A DNA stretch of 64,000 nucleotides from Streptomyces sp. ICC1 (GTDB taxonomy: Bacteria > Actinomycetota > Actinomycetes > Streptomycetales > Streptomycetaceae), in NCBI RefSeq assembly GCF_003287935.1, contig NZ_CP030287.1, positions 3,004,267 to 3,068,266 on the forward strand, written 5' to 3'. Position numbers and translations under genes: made by a program. The notes under the pieces are model-generated. The model had not been told where the DNA came from, ran no database searches, and saw nothing but the letters and a program-made list of their open reading frames with translations. Positions 1-8,202 of the stretch are shown piece by piece. Numbering within the stretch: the first letter of the stretch is position 1; each line of letters starts with the position of its first letter.

Positions 1-697
1 CGAGTTCACGGAACGCGCCGGTGTTGTTCGGGTTGTTGACGGTGTTCGCGCTGGGTGCGTAGAAGGAGTTCAGGCGCCCGTAGTTGGGCTGCGCGTTGAA
101 GTCTCCGGCGATCAGGACGGTGTCACCGGCCGTGTGGTAGCCGTCCAGCTTGCCGCGCACGTAGTCCAGCTGGCTCGCGGAGAAGTCGGTCTTCGTGGTG
201 ATGTGGGTGGTGCAGAACCGGGTCCGGGAGCCATCGGTGAGCGGGGCGCAGAGCAGGTTGCGGTCTTCCGTGGTTCCGTCGGAAGGCAGCGTCAGCCGGT
301 CGGCGGAGCCGAGGGGCTTCTTGCTGAAGACGGCGTTCCCGAAGGCGTTGCCCTGGCAGACGGCGGGGTTTCCGGCGGCGCGGCTGGGGGCGAAGCGCGC
401 GAAGTTCTGCGGGTCCTCGGGCCACCCGTCGGCGCGCAGCTGCTTGACGATCTCGTCGTACTGGTTCTGGCAGAGCTCGTTGAAGCCCGCGAAGTCGGCC
501 TTGCGGTACTCGATGGACGCGGTGGCCTCGGTGACGAGCTTGTCGGTGGTCGACCCGTCGTGAATGCTGTCGCCCGCGACGTTCCACTGCCACACGTTGT
601 AGGTCTTCGCGCTCGGCGTGTCGGCATGGGCCGCGGCGGCCGGCAGGAGGGCCGAGCAGAGCGCTCCGGTCAGGGCGAGTGTCGTGCGCAGACGCAT
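1..697 (-). CDS. Secreted endonuclease/exonuclease/phosphatase-family protein, 3' end outside window
   Basis: The protein starts MRLRTTLALTGALCS with a Sec signal peptide ending near AAAHA, so it is exported. The mature part has hallmarks of the DNase I / sphingomyelinase-like metal-dependent fold: an early WNVAGD strand, a metal-binding Glu in FNELCQNQYDE, and the GDFNAQP metal/catalytic motif late in the visible part. The C-terminal part with the last catalytic Asp-His lies beyond base 1. The family hydrolyses phosphodiesters (DNA, RNA or phospholipid head groups). Substrate cannot be told from this part. Start chosen at the ATG directly before the signal peptide. Confidence 0.85.
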   Translation of the reverse strand, partial: MRLRTTLALTGALCSALLPAAAAHADTPSAKTYNVWQWNVAGDSIHDGSTTDKLVTEATASIEYRKADFAGFNELCQNQYDEIVKQLRADGWPEDPQNFARFAPSRAAGNPAVCQGNAFGNAVFSKKPLGSADRLTLPSDGTTEDRNLLCAPLTDGSRTRFCTTHITTKTDFSASQLDYVRGKLDGYHTAGDTVLIAGDFNAQPNYGRLNSFYAPSANTVNNPNNTGAFREL

Positions 698-912
698 GGT
701 GATGGTTCCTCAGATCCGGGTGGCTGGCGGGCACTCGGAAGTCTGCCCCCGTGACCTGCGCGCCCGGATGCTCCGAAGGCAGGTGTAGGGGTGGCTGCGG
801 CTCCCTTCAGGGGGGAGGCCCGTCCCACTACGGGTCACCAGGCCGAGCGCATCGCTCATGCCCCGGGAGGAAGCCGGTGGAGGGCGGCCGCCGCCAAGGA
901 CGGCCGGCCCCC

Positions 913-1111
913 GCGGTCGGTCAGGCACGTCCGTCACCTCGAGCTGCGTGCCCGGTGTGAGGATGTACTCCTCCTCCCTGGTGAAGGCGGAGAAGTTGCT
1001 GATCCCGACGGCCCGGGCGGGCGTCACCTCGAAGAGGGTCCGCTTGACGCGGCTGCCCAGGAAGGACCGGGCCACCTTCGGCTCGGAGGCCTGCGCGACA
1101 CCCCGAACGTA
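913..1111 (-). pseudogene. Remnant of an ADP-ribosyltransferase-type domain
   Basis: In one minus frame the translation reads EPKVARSFLG, then RTLFEVTPARAVGIS, NFSAFTREEEYILTPGTQ and LEVTDV. This resembles the C-terminal half of arginine-specific mono-ADP-ribosyltransferases: a GxxIS strand, then an SxFxxExExLxxPGTxFxV segment containing the ExE catalytic loop. Only about 65 residues match. Upstream in the same frame there is no start codon with a ribosome site and no N-terminal half, and downstream the frame becomes low-complexity. I infer a truncated relic. The family assignment is from motif memory only. Confidence 0.4.
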
Positions 1112-1248
1112 ACCGCCGCCACTGACAACGGCGCCCCCGTGAAACGCTGATGACCAGCGGTCATACCGGTGCCCGGGGTGCGTGGCGTGGGCGCGAACTG
1201 GAGTGGATCTCAGTGGCGCCCGGAGGGGAAGTCGGGAAAGCTGGGCAC

Positions 1249-1632
1249 ATGGTTTCAGTAGTGCAGAACGTGGCGATCGACTGTGCGGATGCCTACGGGC
1301 TGGCCCGGTTCTGGAGCGGTGTGACGGGCCGTCCGATGGATCCGGATGCCAGACCGGGGGACCGGGAGACCCAGGTGCTGCTGGCGGAGGGGCCGGCGCT
1401 CTACTTCAACGAGGTGCCCGAGACCAAGACGGTCAAGAACCGGATCCATCTGTGTCTGCGCCCCGAGACCTCGCGCGATCAGGAGGTGGACCGGCTGCTG
1501 GGACTCGGTGCCGCATTCGTCGGTGATCACAGGAATCCCGACGGTTCAGGCTGGGCGGTCCTGGCCGATCCCGAGGGCAACGAGTTCTGCGTTCTGCGCA
1601 GTGGGTCCGACCGGGCCGCCACGAACTCCTGA
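1249..1632 (+). CDS. VOC (glyoxalase/bleomycin-resistance fold) family protein
   Basis: A 127-residue protein starting MVSVVQNVAIDCADAYGLA and ending with a strand VLADPEGNEFCVL. The pattern of an N-terminal strand with an AYGLARFW helix and the C-terminal DPEGNEFC motif is typical of vicinal oxygen chelate proteins, more precisely the short Glyoxalase_6-like actinobacterial group. These bind a metal or a small hydrophobic ligand; the substrate is unknown here. An upstream in-frame ATG at 1150 exists, but homology-like sequence begins at 1249. It lies convergent to the beta-lactamase gene, 41 bases away. Confidence 0.85.
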   Translation: MVSVVQNVAIDCADAYGLARFWSGVTGRPMDPDARPGDRETQVLLAEGPALYFNEVPETKTVKNRIHLCLRPETSRDQEVDRLLGLGAAFVGDHRNPDGSGWAVLADPEGNEFCVLRSGSDRAATNS

Positions 1633-1673
1633 CGGTGGCGGTGGTGGTGACGCTGACGGTACGGCCGGTGCGA

Positions 1674-2597
1674 TCACCTTCCGGCCAGGGCCGCTGACAC
1701 GACTTCGGCGGTTCGGGCGATCAGGAGGTTGTCGGCCGGGGCGTCGCGGTGGGACCTGGTCGTCAGGACGGCGATGACGAGCGGCGGGCGGCCGGGGGGC
1801 CACGCGACGGCCACGTCGTTGTTGGTGCCGTACGCACCTCCCCCGGTCTTGTCGGCGACCGCCCAGGCCGGCGGCAGACCGGCCCGCAGCCGCTCGCCGC
1901 CCGTGGTGTTGCCCAGCAGCCAGTCGGTGAGCCGCCGTCGGTCCGCCGGCGCGAGCGTGGTGCCGAGGGTGAGGCGCTCGTAGGTCCGCCCGATGGCGTG
2001 CGGGGTGGTGGTGTCGGTGATCCGCCAGGGTTCGGCGGTGTTCAGCTCCGGCTCCCACCGGTCCAGACGCGTCGTGGCGTCCCCGATCGACCGGGCGAAG
2101 CGGGTGACGGCGGTCGGGCCGCCCAGCTCGCGCAGGAGGAGGTTGGCGGCGGCGTTGTCGCTGAAGCGGATCGCGGCGTCGCTCAGCTCCCCGACCGTCA
2201 TGCCGTCGGCGAGGTTCTCCGGCTTGCCGGTGATCGGGGTGTGGCCGGCGCCGGTGACCTCCTGCCCGGTGTAGCGGATGCGCTTGGCCAGGAACTCCCC
2301 GTCCCGGTCGAGGTCGCGCAGTACGGCGGCCACGGCCAGGGTCTTGAAGACCGAGCAGAGGGGGAACCGCTCCCGGGCCCGGTACCCCACGGTGCGGCCG
2401 GTGGCGGTGTCATGGGCGTGGACGCCCAGCCGGGCGGAGTGCGCCCGTTCCAGTTCCGCCAGCCGCTGCGCGACGGCGGTCGAGGTCGCGGCGGAGGCGG
2501 AGGCGCTCCCGCCCGCCGACAGGGAGGCTGTCAGTGCCGCTCCGGCCCCCCACGCGAGCAGGGTGCGTCGGGACGGGGTCTGTCCTGTGGTGTCCAC
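1674..2597 (-). CDS. bla: Class A serine beta-lactamase, Tat-exported
   Basis: A 307-residue precursor. The N-terminus has a twin-arginine leader (SRRTLLAWGAG) followed by an Ala/Ser-rich region. All class A motifs are present: SVFK (active Ser82 and Lys85), SDN at 146-148, the omega-loop EPELN with Glu182 and Asn186, and KTG at 250-252. It should hydrolyse beta-lactams outside the membrane, as in many Streptomyces. The start is a GTG preceded by GGAGGGGAAGAGGA. No BlaR or LysR-type regulator is adjacent. Length and motifs argue for a working enzyme. Confidence 0.96.
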   Translation of the reverse strand: MDTTGQTPSRRTLLAWGAGAALTASLSAGGSASASAATSTAVAQRLAELERAHSARLGVHAHDTATGRTVGYRARERFPLCSVFKTLAVAAVLRDLDRDGEFLAKRIRYTGQEVTGAGHTPITGKPENLADGMTVGELSDAAIRFSDNAAANLLLRELGGPTAVTRFARSIGDATTRLDRWEPELNTAEPWRITDTTTPHAIGRTYERLTLGTTLAPADRRRLTDWLLGNTTGGERLRAGLPPAWAVADKTGGGAYGTNNDVAVAWPPGRPPLVIAVLTTRSHRDAPADNLLIARTAEVVSAALAGR

Positions 2598-2728
2598 GGT
2601 CGTCCTCTTCCCCTCCGTACCAAGATCTCAACCGTTCCACGCCCGCCCCGCCCCGCCCCGCCTTGCCGGGACCTAGGCCAAGGCGAAACAAGATGGCCGA
2701 CGGTTCGGGCCCGTGGCAGAGTCGTCCC

Positions 2729-3340
2729 ATGTCAAACGGCACTTCGTATCCTGTTCTCCGCACCCCTGACCTCGCGGCAGCTTTGAAAGCCGCCCGCCAG
2801 GCGGTCGCCATCGGCGTCTCCGCGCAGTCGAAGGTCACGGTGGAAGCCTGCGTGCCCAGCCTGGCAGAGGTCTTGCGCCTGCGCGACGCGCTGCCGGAGT
2901 CCGTGTTCATGTGCTGGAACATCGACGCGCCCGGTGAGCCGTTGCCCGGCGTGCCGGATCTGACGTACCCGGTCGGAGCCCGTGACCTGCCCGACGGCCT
3001 GGCGGGAGCGGAAGCGTACTTGCCGCTCACGGTCTCGATGGAGGACCGACCGCTGGGAACCGTCGAGGACGGCTTCTCCGAAGTGATCGGCCCGCACCCG
3101 GCGGAGATCTCCTGGCGGCACCTCGAGTGGCCGGAGGCGCCGGGTCGGGACGTGTACTGGGAGGGCACGCACGCCGCGGTGGCGCTCGTGCTCAACTGCG
3201 ACTCCCGCGACCTGGAGGTGGCGGCCGGTACCCATACCGTCTTCGTCGTCGTCCGCCGCAACGACCACGGGGAGCGCCAAGCGCGTTGGATCGCCGAGCA
3301 GATCGGGCAGCAGGTCATCGGCCCTCGCGATGACGGCTGA
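2729..3340 (+). CDS. Hypothetical protein
   Basis: A 203-residue soluble protein starting MSNGTSYPVLRTPDL. Start set at the ATG at 2729; the frame is open further upstream but that part is a low-complexity Pro/Arg-rich translation. I see no signal peptide, membrane segment or catalytic motif. The sequence has the codon bias and mixed alpha/beta composition of a real protein (for example a VALVLNCDSRDLEVAAGTHT strand region). It is divergent from the beta-lactamase gene with 131 bases between. Function not recognised. Confidence 0.75.
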   Translation: MSNGTSYPVLRTPDLAAALKAARQAVAIGVSAQSKVTVEACVPSLAEVLRLRDALPESVFMCWNIDAPGEPLPGVPDLTYPVGARDLPDGLAGAEAYLPLTVSMEDRPLGTVEDGFSEVIGPHPAEISWRHLEWPEAPGRDVYWEGTHAAVALVLNCDSRDLEVAAGTHTVFVVVRRNDHGERQARWIAEQIGQQVIGPRDDG

Positions 3341-3466
3341 CCCCGTACGAGGCGTTCGACGCCCCCGGTGTCCGCCGGCCCGCCGGTCCGCCCGTCCGCC
3401 GGACCCCGTCCTCCTGCTCCTCGTACCGGTGAGACCGGCGCGAGGTGCAGGAGCGGGGAGGTCGCA

Positions 3467-3868
3467 CTACGCGACGGCGGTTCCCTCGAGCTCGACCAGC
3501 TGGCCGGGGATCGCCAGGCGCGTCACTCCGAGCATCGTCGAGGCCGGCGCCACCCCGGCGGCCCCCAGCCGCGCCGCCAGCACGCCGTAGTGCCGGAACA
3601 GCAGGTCGACGTCCGTCGTGTAGACGTTGAGCCGGACGAGGTCCGCCAGGGACATGCCGGCCTCGCCGAGCACGGCTTCCAGGTTGTCGATGCTCAGCGC
3701 CAACTGCGCCGCCATGTCACCGTCGTGCTGGGGCTTTCCGTCGCCGCTCATCGCGGTCTGCCCCGAGATGTACAGGGTCCGGGTGTGCCCGGAGACGACC
3801 TCGCCCTGGTTGAACCCCAGGTCCTGCGACCACGTCACCGGGTTGATCGCCGTTCGTTCCACTGCCAC
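3467..3868 (-). CDS. RidA family protein (YjgF/YER057c/UK114)
   Basis: A 133-residue protein with the RidA pattern: an early LYISGQTAMSGDGKPQHDGD segment, a helix AAQLALSIDNLEAVL and VRLNVYTTDVDLLFRHYGVL. Canonical RidA hydrolyses reactive enamine/imine intermediates from PLP enzymes and has a conserved Arg in the late segment. Here that stretch reads STMLGVTRLAIPGQLVELEG, keeping an Arg before LAxPG. The GTG start at 3868 sits 5 bases after GGAG. It is divergent from the WYL regulator at 4006, which may control it. Confidence 0.92.
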   Translation of the reverse strand: MAVERTAINPVTWSQDLGFNQGEVVSGHTRTLYISGQTAMSGDGKPQHDGDMAAQLALSIDNLEAVLGEAGMSLADLVRLNVYTTDVDLLFRHYGVLAARLGAAGVAPASTMLGVTRLAIPGQLVELEGTAVA

Positions 3869-4005
3869 TTCAGCTCCATTCGATTCGCGGGAAGTACCTG
3901 CCGCGCCCGCCCGCCGGCTCGGTAGCCGTCGGCTTCGACGTCGTGTCACCGAGCCTCGCAACAAATCACGACATCCTTCGTCATGTATTTCGATAGAGTT
4001 CTCAT

Positions 4006-4980
4006 ATGCGCGCCGACCGGTTGGTCTCACTGGTCCTCCTGCTGCGCCGGCGCGGCCGGATGACAGCGGACACGCTGGCCCGGGAGCTGGAGGTGTCCAC
4101 CCGCACCGTGCTGCGCGACATCGAGGCGCTGTCCGCGGCCGGCGTCCCGGTCTACGCCGAGCGCGGCAGGCACGGCGGTTTCGCACTGCTTCCCGGCTTC
4201 CAGACCGAGCTCACCGGGCTGAACCACGACGAGGCCCTCGCCCTGCTGACCGCCGGCTCGGGGCGCGGAGAGCTGGTGTTCGGCCTCAGCTCGGCGCTCG
4301 CTTCGGCCATGCGCAAGGTGGTCGACGCCCTGCCCGAAAGCCACCGGGCCACCGCGAACGACGGGGCCCAGCGGCTCCTCGTCGACCCGGAGACCGACCT
4401 GCTCTCGCGCCGGCTGGTCATGGAGCGGGTACCCGACACCACGATGATCGAGGTCAGGCGCGCGGTGCTCGCCGGACACAAGCTGCGCATCCACTACGCG
4501 GCCACGGGCCAGGAGCCGCAGTGGCGCACGGTGGACCCGATCGGCCTGGTCACCGTACGCGAGCGGGGCTACCTGCTGGCTTCGAGAGCCGGCGCGGACC
4601 GCACGTACCGGCTGTCACGGATGTTGGCCGCCGAGGAACTCCCCGAACCGGCACAGCGGCCGAACCAGGTCGATCTGGACCGGATCTGGCGGGAGCGCTC
4701 CGCACGGTTCCTCTCCGACGGCGACCACCTCACCGTGCGGCTGCGGGTGAACCCGGCGCGGCGGGAGGAACTGCTGGACACCGCGCTGGCCGTCCGGGCG
4801 GAAGAACCAGACGCGGACGGCTGGTTGCGGCTGGAGGTGACCCTCCAGGATTCCCGGCACGCCGTATGGGCGCTGTGGCAGCTCGGCACGGACGCGGAAG
4901 CCCTGGCCCCGGAGTCGTTGCGCGCCTCCCTGCGCGAGCGGGCCGCCGCGATGGCCGCCCGCTACGGCGAACCGTCCTGA
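4006..4980 (+). CDS. YafY/WYL-type transcriptional regulator
   Basis: A 324-residue DNA-binding protein. Residues 1-60 form a winged helix-turn-helix (RRGRMTADTLARELEVSTRT then VLRDIEAL), followed by the linker GVPVYAERGRHGGFALLPGF characteristic of the family. The central WYL-type ligand domain (about 150-230) has IHYAATGQEPQWRTVDPIGL and ERGYLLASRAG, and a WCX-like C-terminal domain follows. The gene is divergent from ridA-like 3868. The AT-richer 137 bases between them are the likely shared control region. Such regulators usually repress or activate an adjacent divergent gene. Confidence 0.93.
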   Translation: MRADRLVSLVLLLRRRGRMTADTLARELEVSTRTVLRDIEALSAAGVPVYAERGRHGGFALLPGFQTELTGLNHDEALALLTAGSGRGELVFGLSSALASAMRKVVDALPESHRATANDGAQRLLVDPETDLLSRRLVMERVPDTTMIEVRRAVLAGHKLRIHYAATGQEPQWRTVDPIGLVTVRERGYLLASRAGADRTYRLSRMLAAEELPEPAQRPNQVDLDRIWRERSARFLSDGDHLTVRLRVNPARREELLDTALAVRAEEPDADGWLRLEVTLQDSRHAVWALWQLGTDAEALAPESLRASLRERAAAMAARYGEPS

Positions 4981-5122
4981 AAGAGCCGGGGCTTGGCGGT
5001 CGGGGGTGCCGGCGGCGGAGCCGTGCCGGCGTCGGATGATCCAGGATTCGCCGTACCCCCGCCCGCCGGGCGGCCTACCGTACGGAGAGCGAGGTATGCC
5101 GCCGACACCGAGGAGGACTCCC

Positions 5123-5659
5123 ATGCCATCGTCCTGCGATCCGCAGTACGCTCCGGCCGGCGATGTGGGCGCGGCGCTCATGGTGATCGACTCCCGCCTC
5201 AAAGCGATCTACGACGAGAAGGCCGAGACCAGCTCCGAACAGCGCCTGCTCACCGACCGGTTCATCGCATCGTTGGGACCCGACGAAGCCCATGACCTGC
5301 TCGACGGTGCGTGCACGCTCATCTACATGTTCATGACGTGGCTGCGCAAAGCGTACGAGGAACACGACAAGGACGTCATCGAGTACGTGGTCCCCAACCT
5401 GGTGGCCACCATGCGCACGATGACCCGGAGCGTGCGCCCCGAGGCCATCCCCACCATGGCCGGCATGGTCATCGCGGCAGGCACCGGCCTGAGCCCCAGC
5501 CTCTGGCGCAAGCAGTACGGGGACTGGACCGAGGAGGAGATGAACCCCCTGGAAGCCACCGCGCTCCTCCTCGCGGAGCACATCAACCGGCTCACGGACG
5601 ACCGAGACCACGCCACACGCCTGATCGTCAACGCCCTTGGCAGTGCGGACGGGGACTGA
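5123..5659 (+). CDS. Hypothetical protein
   Basis: A 178-residue largely helical soluble protein. Start taken at 5123 because GAGGAGG lies 7 bases upstream; an in-frame ATG at 5096 is the alternative. Visible features are a segment TLIYMFMTWLRKAYEEHDKD and a basic region VATMRTMTRSVRPEA, with no catalytic motif I recognise. It follows the WYL regulator by 142 bases on the same strand and could share its transcript. Function unknown. Confidence 0.75.
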   Translation: MPSSCDPQYAPAGDVGAALMVIDSRLKAIYDEKAETSSEQRLLTDRFIASLGPDEAHDLLDGACTLIYMFMTWLRKAYEEHDKDVIEYVVPNLVATMRTMTRSVRPEAIPTMAGMVIAAGTGLSPSLWRKQYGDWTEEEMNPLEATALLLAEHINRLTDDRDHATRLIVNALGSADGD

Positions 5660-5724
5660 CCGTCGACCGGCTGCACGAGGAAGGACGCCGTCAGGCCGCC
5701 CCGAACGACCAGAAGACGCCCACC

Positions 5725-6402
5725 TCAGGCGGGGCGCGCGGGGCGCTGGGCCATGATGACCAGACCCGGCCCGGTGTGCTCGTCCGCGGGGAGCCGGAGT
5801 TCGGCGACCGGGCGCAGGCCGGCCTGCTCGATCAGGTCCACGAGCTGTTCCGGCCGCCACTTGTGTGTCGTCCAACGGACGGGCACGCCTCCGTATGCCT
5901 CGGTGCGCTTCGCGTCCTCGTCGCCGACGTGCGTTGCGGTGATGAAGTGCCCGCCCGGTTTCAGGGCGCGCGCGAACAGGGCGAGAACCTGGGGGAGGAC
6001 GTCCCGGGGGAGGTTGAACAGCGACCACCACCCGAGCACACCGCCGAGGGAGGCCTCACCCAGGTCGAGGTCGGTGGCGGAAGCGACGCTGAAGCGGCAT
6101 TGCGGATGGAGCCGGCGCGCGTTCTCGATCATGCGGGGAGAGAGGTCGACGCCGGACACGTCGAGTCCGCGTTCAGCGAGGTAGGCGGTCACCGTGCCGG
6201 GTCCGCAGCCGACGTCGAGGACGGGCCCGAGCCCGCCCACGGTGTCGGCGAAGACATCGATCGACGCCTTGAGCCACGGATGGGTACGGATGTCGCCGAT
6301 TCCCGTCGTCACCACCATGTGGGCGTAGTTGTCGGCCACCCGGTCATAGGATTCGCGGACCACGTCGAGGTCGGCCGGGCGGTCGATACGGTGTCGGGGC
6401 AT
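5725..6402 (-). CDS. Class I SAM-dependent methyltransferase
   Basis: A 225-residue protein with the Rossmann methyltransferase signature: motif I VLDVGCGPGTVTAYLAERG, the acidic residue ending strand 2 (VSGVDLSPRMIENARR), and a post-I region VASATDLDLGEASLGGV. It fits the methyltransferase 11/25 group that modifies small molecules. The substrate is not evident. Start at the ATG at 6402 (MPRHRIDRPADLD); an upstream extension to 6459 is low-complexity. It is divergent from the TauE/SafE gene with 55 bases between. Confidence 0.92.
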   Translation of the reverse strand: MPRHRIDRPADLDVVRESYDRVADNYAHMVVTTGIGDIRTHPWLKASIDVFADTVGGLGPVLDVGCGPGTVTAYLAERGLDVSGVDLSPRMIENARRLHPQCRFSVASATDLDLGEASLGGVLGWWSLFNLPRDVLPQVLALFARALKPGGHFITATHVGDEDAKRTEAYGGVPVRWTTHKWRPEQLVDLIEQAGLRPVAELRLPADEHTGPGLVIMAQRPARPA

Positions 6403-6457
6403 CGGCCAACCATACGGCGAACGGATCTCACGGCGTCGGCGCGGGGGTTGGGAACGC

Positions 6458-7309
6458 ATGACCCCGAGGGTTCACCGGGGCGGGAGCGGAAGGCTGCGGG
6501 TGGACTGGTCGACAGGGCTGCTCGGGTTCGCGGCGGGGCTGCTGATCGCGGTGGTGACGGCGCCGGTCGGCGTGTCGGGAGCGGTGTTCCTGCTGCCGAT
6601 CCAGCTCAGCGTCCTGGCCGTGCCGAATCCGGCCGTGACCCCGACGAACCTCCTCTACAACGTGGTCGCCGGTCCCGGCGCCCTGCTCCGCTACCACCGC
6701 GACGGCCGCTTGCGCGGCCGGCTGACCCGGCTCCTGCTCGCCGGGACGCTCCCCGGGGTCGTCCTCGGCGCGGTCATCCGCGTCTTCGCAGTGCCGGGCC
6801 CCACCGTCTTCCGGGCCTTGGTCGCGATCCTGCTGTTGCCGCTGGGCCTGTGGCTCATCGCCCGCACGCTCCGGGCGACCGCCGACACCGCTCACACCGC
6901 CGGATCCGGCGGCACCGGCGGGCAGGGCCTGCGGCCCCGGTCGACCGTCGTCCTGTCGGTGGCGGTCGGCACGGTCGGCGGGATCTACGGCATCGGCGGC
7001 GGCTCGATCCTCGGCCCGGTCCTCGTCGGCCGCGGGATGCCCGTGGCGCAGGTCGCACCGGCCGCGCTCGCCTCCACCTTCTGCACCTCCCTGGCCGGCG
7101 CCGCCACTTACGGCCTGCTGTCGTTGACCGCCACCGGCTCCATCGCCCCCGACTGGCCCCTCGGTCTCGCCTGCGGCCTCGGCGGGCTGATCGGCGGCTA
7201 CCTCGGCGCCCGCCTGCAGCCCCGGCTGCCCGAGCGCTTCCTGCGCTTCCTCCTCGGCGCCTTGGCGGCCGGCGTCGGCACCTTCTACGCCGTCGACATC
7301 CTGGCCTGA
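6458..7309 (+). CDS. TauE/SafE (TSUP) family membrane exporter
   Basis: A polytopic membrane protein of about 283 residues with two homologous halves. The first has LLGFAAGLLIAVVTAPVGVS and NPAVTPTNLLYNVVAGPGAL; the second has VGGIYGIGGGSILGPVLVGR and a C-terminal LLGALAAGVGTFYAVDIL helix. The GxYGIGGGxIxxP stretch is the TSUP hallmark. Members move sulfite, sulfonates or organic anions out of the cell. The annotated start is the ATG at 6458; a GTG near 6500 just before the first hydrophobic region is possible. Confidence 0.9.
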   Translation: MTPRVHRGGSGRLRVDWSTGLLGFAAGLLIAVVTAPVGVSGAVFLLPIQLSVLAVPNPAVTPTNLLYNVVAGPGALLRYHRDGRLRGRLTRLLLAGTLPGVVLGAVIRVFAVPGPTVFRALVAILLLPLGLWLIARTLRATADTAHTAGSGGTGGQGLRPRSTVVLSVAVGTVGGIYGIGGGSILGPVLVGRGMPVAQVAPAALASTFCTSLAGAATYGLLSLTATGSIAPDWPLGLACGLGGLIGGYLGARLQPRLPERFLRFLLGALAAGVGTFYAVDILA

Positions 7310-7471
7310 CCAGGCAGGACAAGCCCCCCGGCGAGCCGTCAGCCCGTCGGGGTCGGCTCCGCCCCTCCGCCTGCGCCCATTCGGGCGAAAACTCGCCGAG
7401 AAGCTGCTCCGCGTACCCGTGGGCGCGCGATGGTCTCTCCGACAGGACGGGCTCAAAGAAGGAACGGAACA

Positions 7472-7924
7472 TTGCACTTGAGGCGTACCGGAACGATCCT
7501 GGGCGCAGTCGCGCTGACCATGCTGACACTTCCGGCCGACGCGCACGCCGCGGCCATCGCCTGCGGAGGGGGTACGTCGACCGGCCGTGTGGCCGTCAAC
7601 GGCTGCATCAGTGCCCAGAGGGGATCCGCCGGCAGGTTCCCGACACGGGAGATCACGGCGTACATCAAGGCGCGCAACACGGGGACGAGGGGACTGAACG
7701 TCTCGTACGAGGCGTTCTTCCGCGTCGTCGACGGCGGGCACTGGGAGAAGGTGGGCAGCGGTCGCACCTACGTCCCGGCCGGCGCGGCCCTCGACCCCCT
7801 CGCCGTGGGAAGCACGACCAGGGTGTGCGGCCCCGTGAAGGTCGAGATCCGGGTCCACGCCAAGGCCGACGGCGCCGCGTGGAGCGGGTGGTCTCCAGCG
7901 GTCACGAAGCAGTGCCAGACCTGA
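7472..7924 (+). CDS. Small secreted hypothetical protein
   Basis: A 150-residue exported protein. I place the start at TTG 7472 (reads MHLRRTGTILGAVALTML), 8 bases after AGAAGGAA, which gives a compact Sec signal peptide ending ADAHAAA; an ATG at 7430 would add an unlikely leader. The mature part has four cysteines (IACGGG, NGCIS, RVCGPV and KQCQT), so probably two disulfides, and a beta-rich composition. No enzyme motif seen. It lies 163 bases after the exporter on the same strand. Confidence 0.75.
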   Translation: MHLRRTGTILGAVALTMLTLPADAHAAAIACGGGTSTGRVAVNGCISAQRGSAGRFPTREITAYIKARNTGTRGLNVSYEAFFRVVDGGHWEKVGSGRTYVPAGAALDPLAVGSTTRVCGPVKVEIRVHAKADGAAWSGWSPAVTKQCQT

Positions 7925-7960
7925 CCTTGGCCTGACCTTGGCCATGACCACGACCTGACC

Positions 7961-7996
7961 ATGACCATGACCATGACCATGACCATGACCATGACC
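7961..7996 (+). repeat. ATGACC hexanucleotide tandem repeat, six perfect units
   Basis: Six consecutive ATGACC units, preceded from about 7920 by looser variants (CTGACCTTGGC, ATGACCACGACC). It lies just after the stop of the small secreted protein. The whole stretch is intergenic and of unequal codon composition. Six-base units could expand or contract by slippage. No function is evident. Confidence 0.9.
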
Positions 7997-8120
7997 TGAT
8001 CTCCTGAACGTTCTGAGCGGCGGGCCGGGGCAAGCCGATGGGCGCCCCGGCCCGACGGTCTGGAGCGAGAGTGCCTTGATGCGGCCAGGGGGAGTTCAGC
8101 TTTCGCACACCTTCCGTTCT

Positions 8121-8148
8121 GATGCCATGTGAAATATCACATGGCATC
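8121..8148 (+). promoter_or_regulatory. Perfect 12-bp inverted repeat upstream of small secreted protein gene
   Basis: GATGCCATGTGA and its exact complement TCACATGGCATC flank a 4-base AATA centre. The arms are AT-richer than the surroundings. The site lies 54 bases before the ATG at 8203 and about 200 bases after the previous gene, so it suits an operator (dimeric regulator) or a factor-independent terminator. It contains a TGTGA/TCACA core, but with a 4-base spacer rather than the 6 bases of CRP sites. Confidence 0.7.
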
Positions 8149-8202
8149 AGCACGGACCAAGAACCCTTGGACGGCGCTCCATTACACGGAGGACGAACCC
8201 CG

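Noticed and set aside
6428-7951. Minus-strand frame of 507 residues opposite TauE/SafE
   Set aside because: Gly/Arg/Gln-rich nonsense translation; the plus-strand membrane protein explains the codon bias.
8127-8142. CRP-type site TGTGA...TCACA
   Set aside because: The spacer is 4 bases instead of 6 (GTG-N6-CAC rather than N8), so it does not fit the known CRP geometry.
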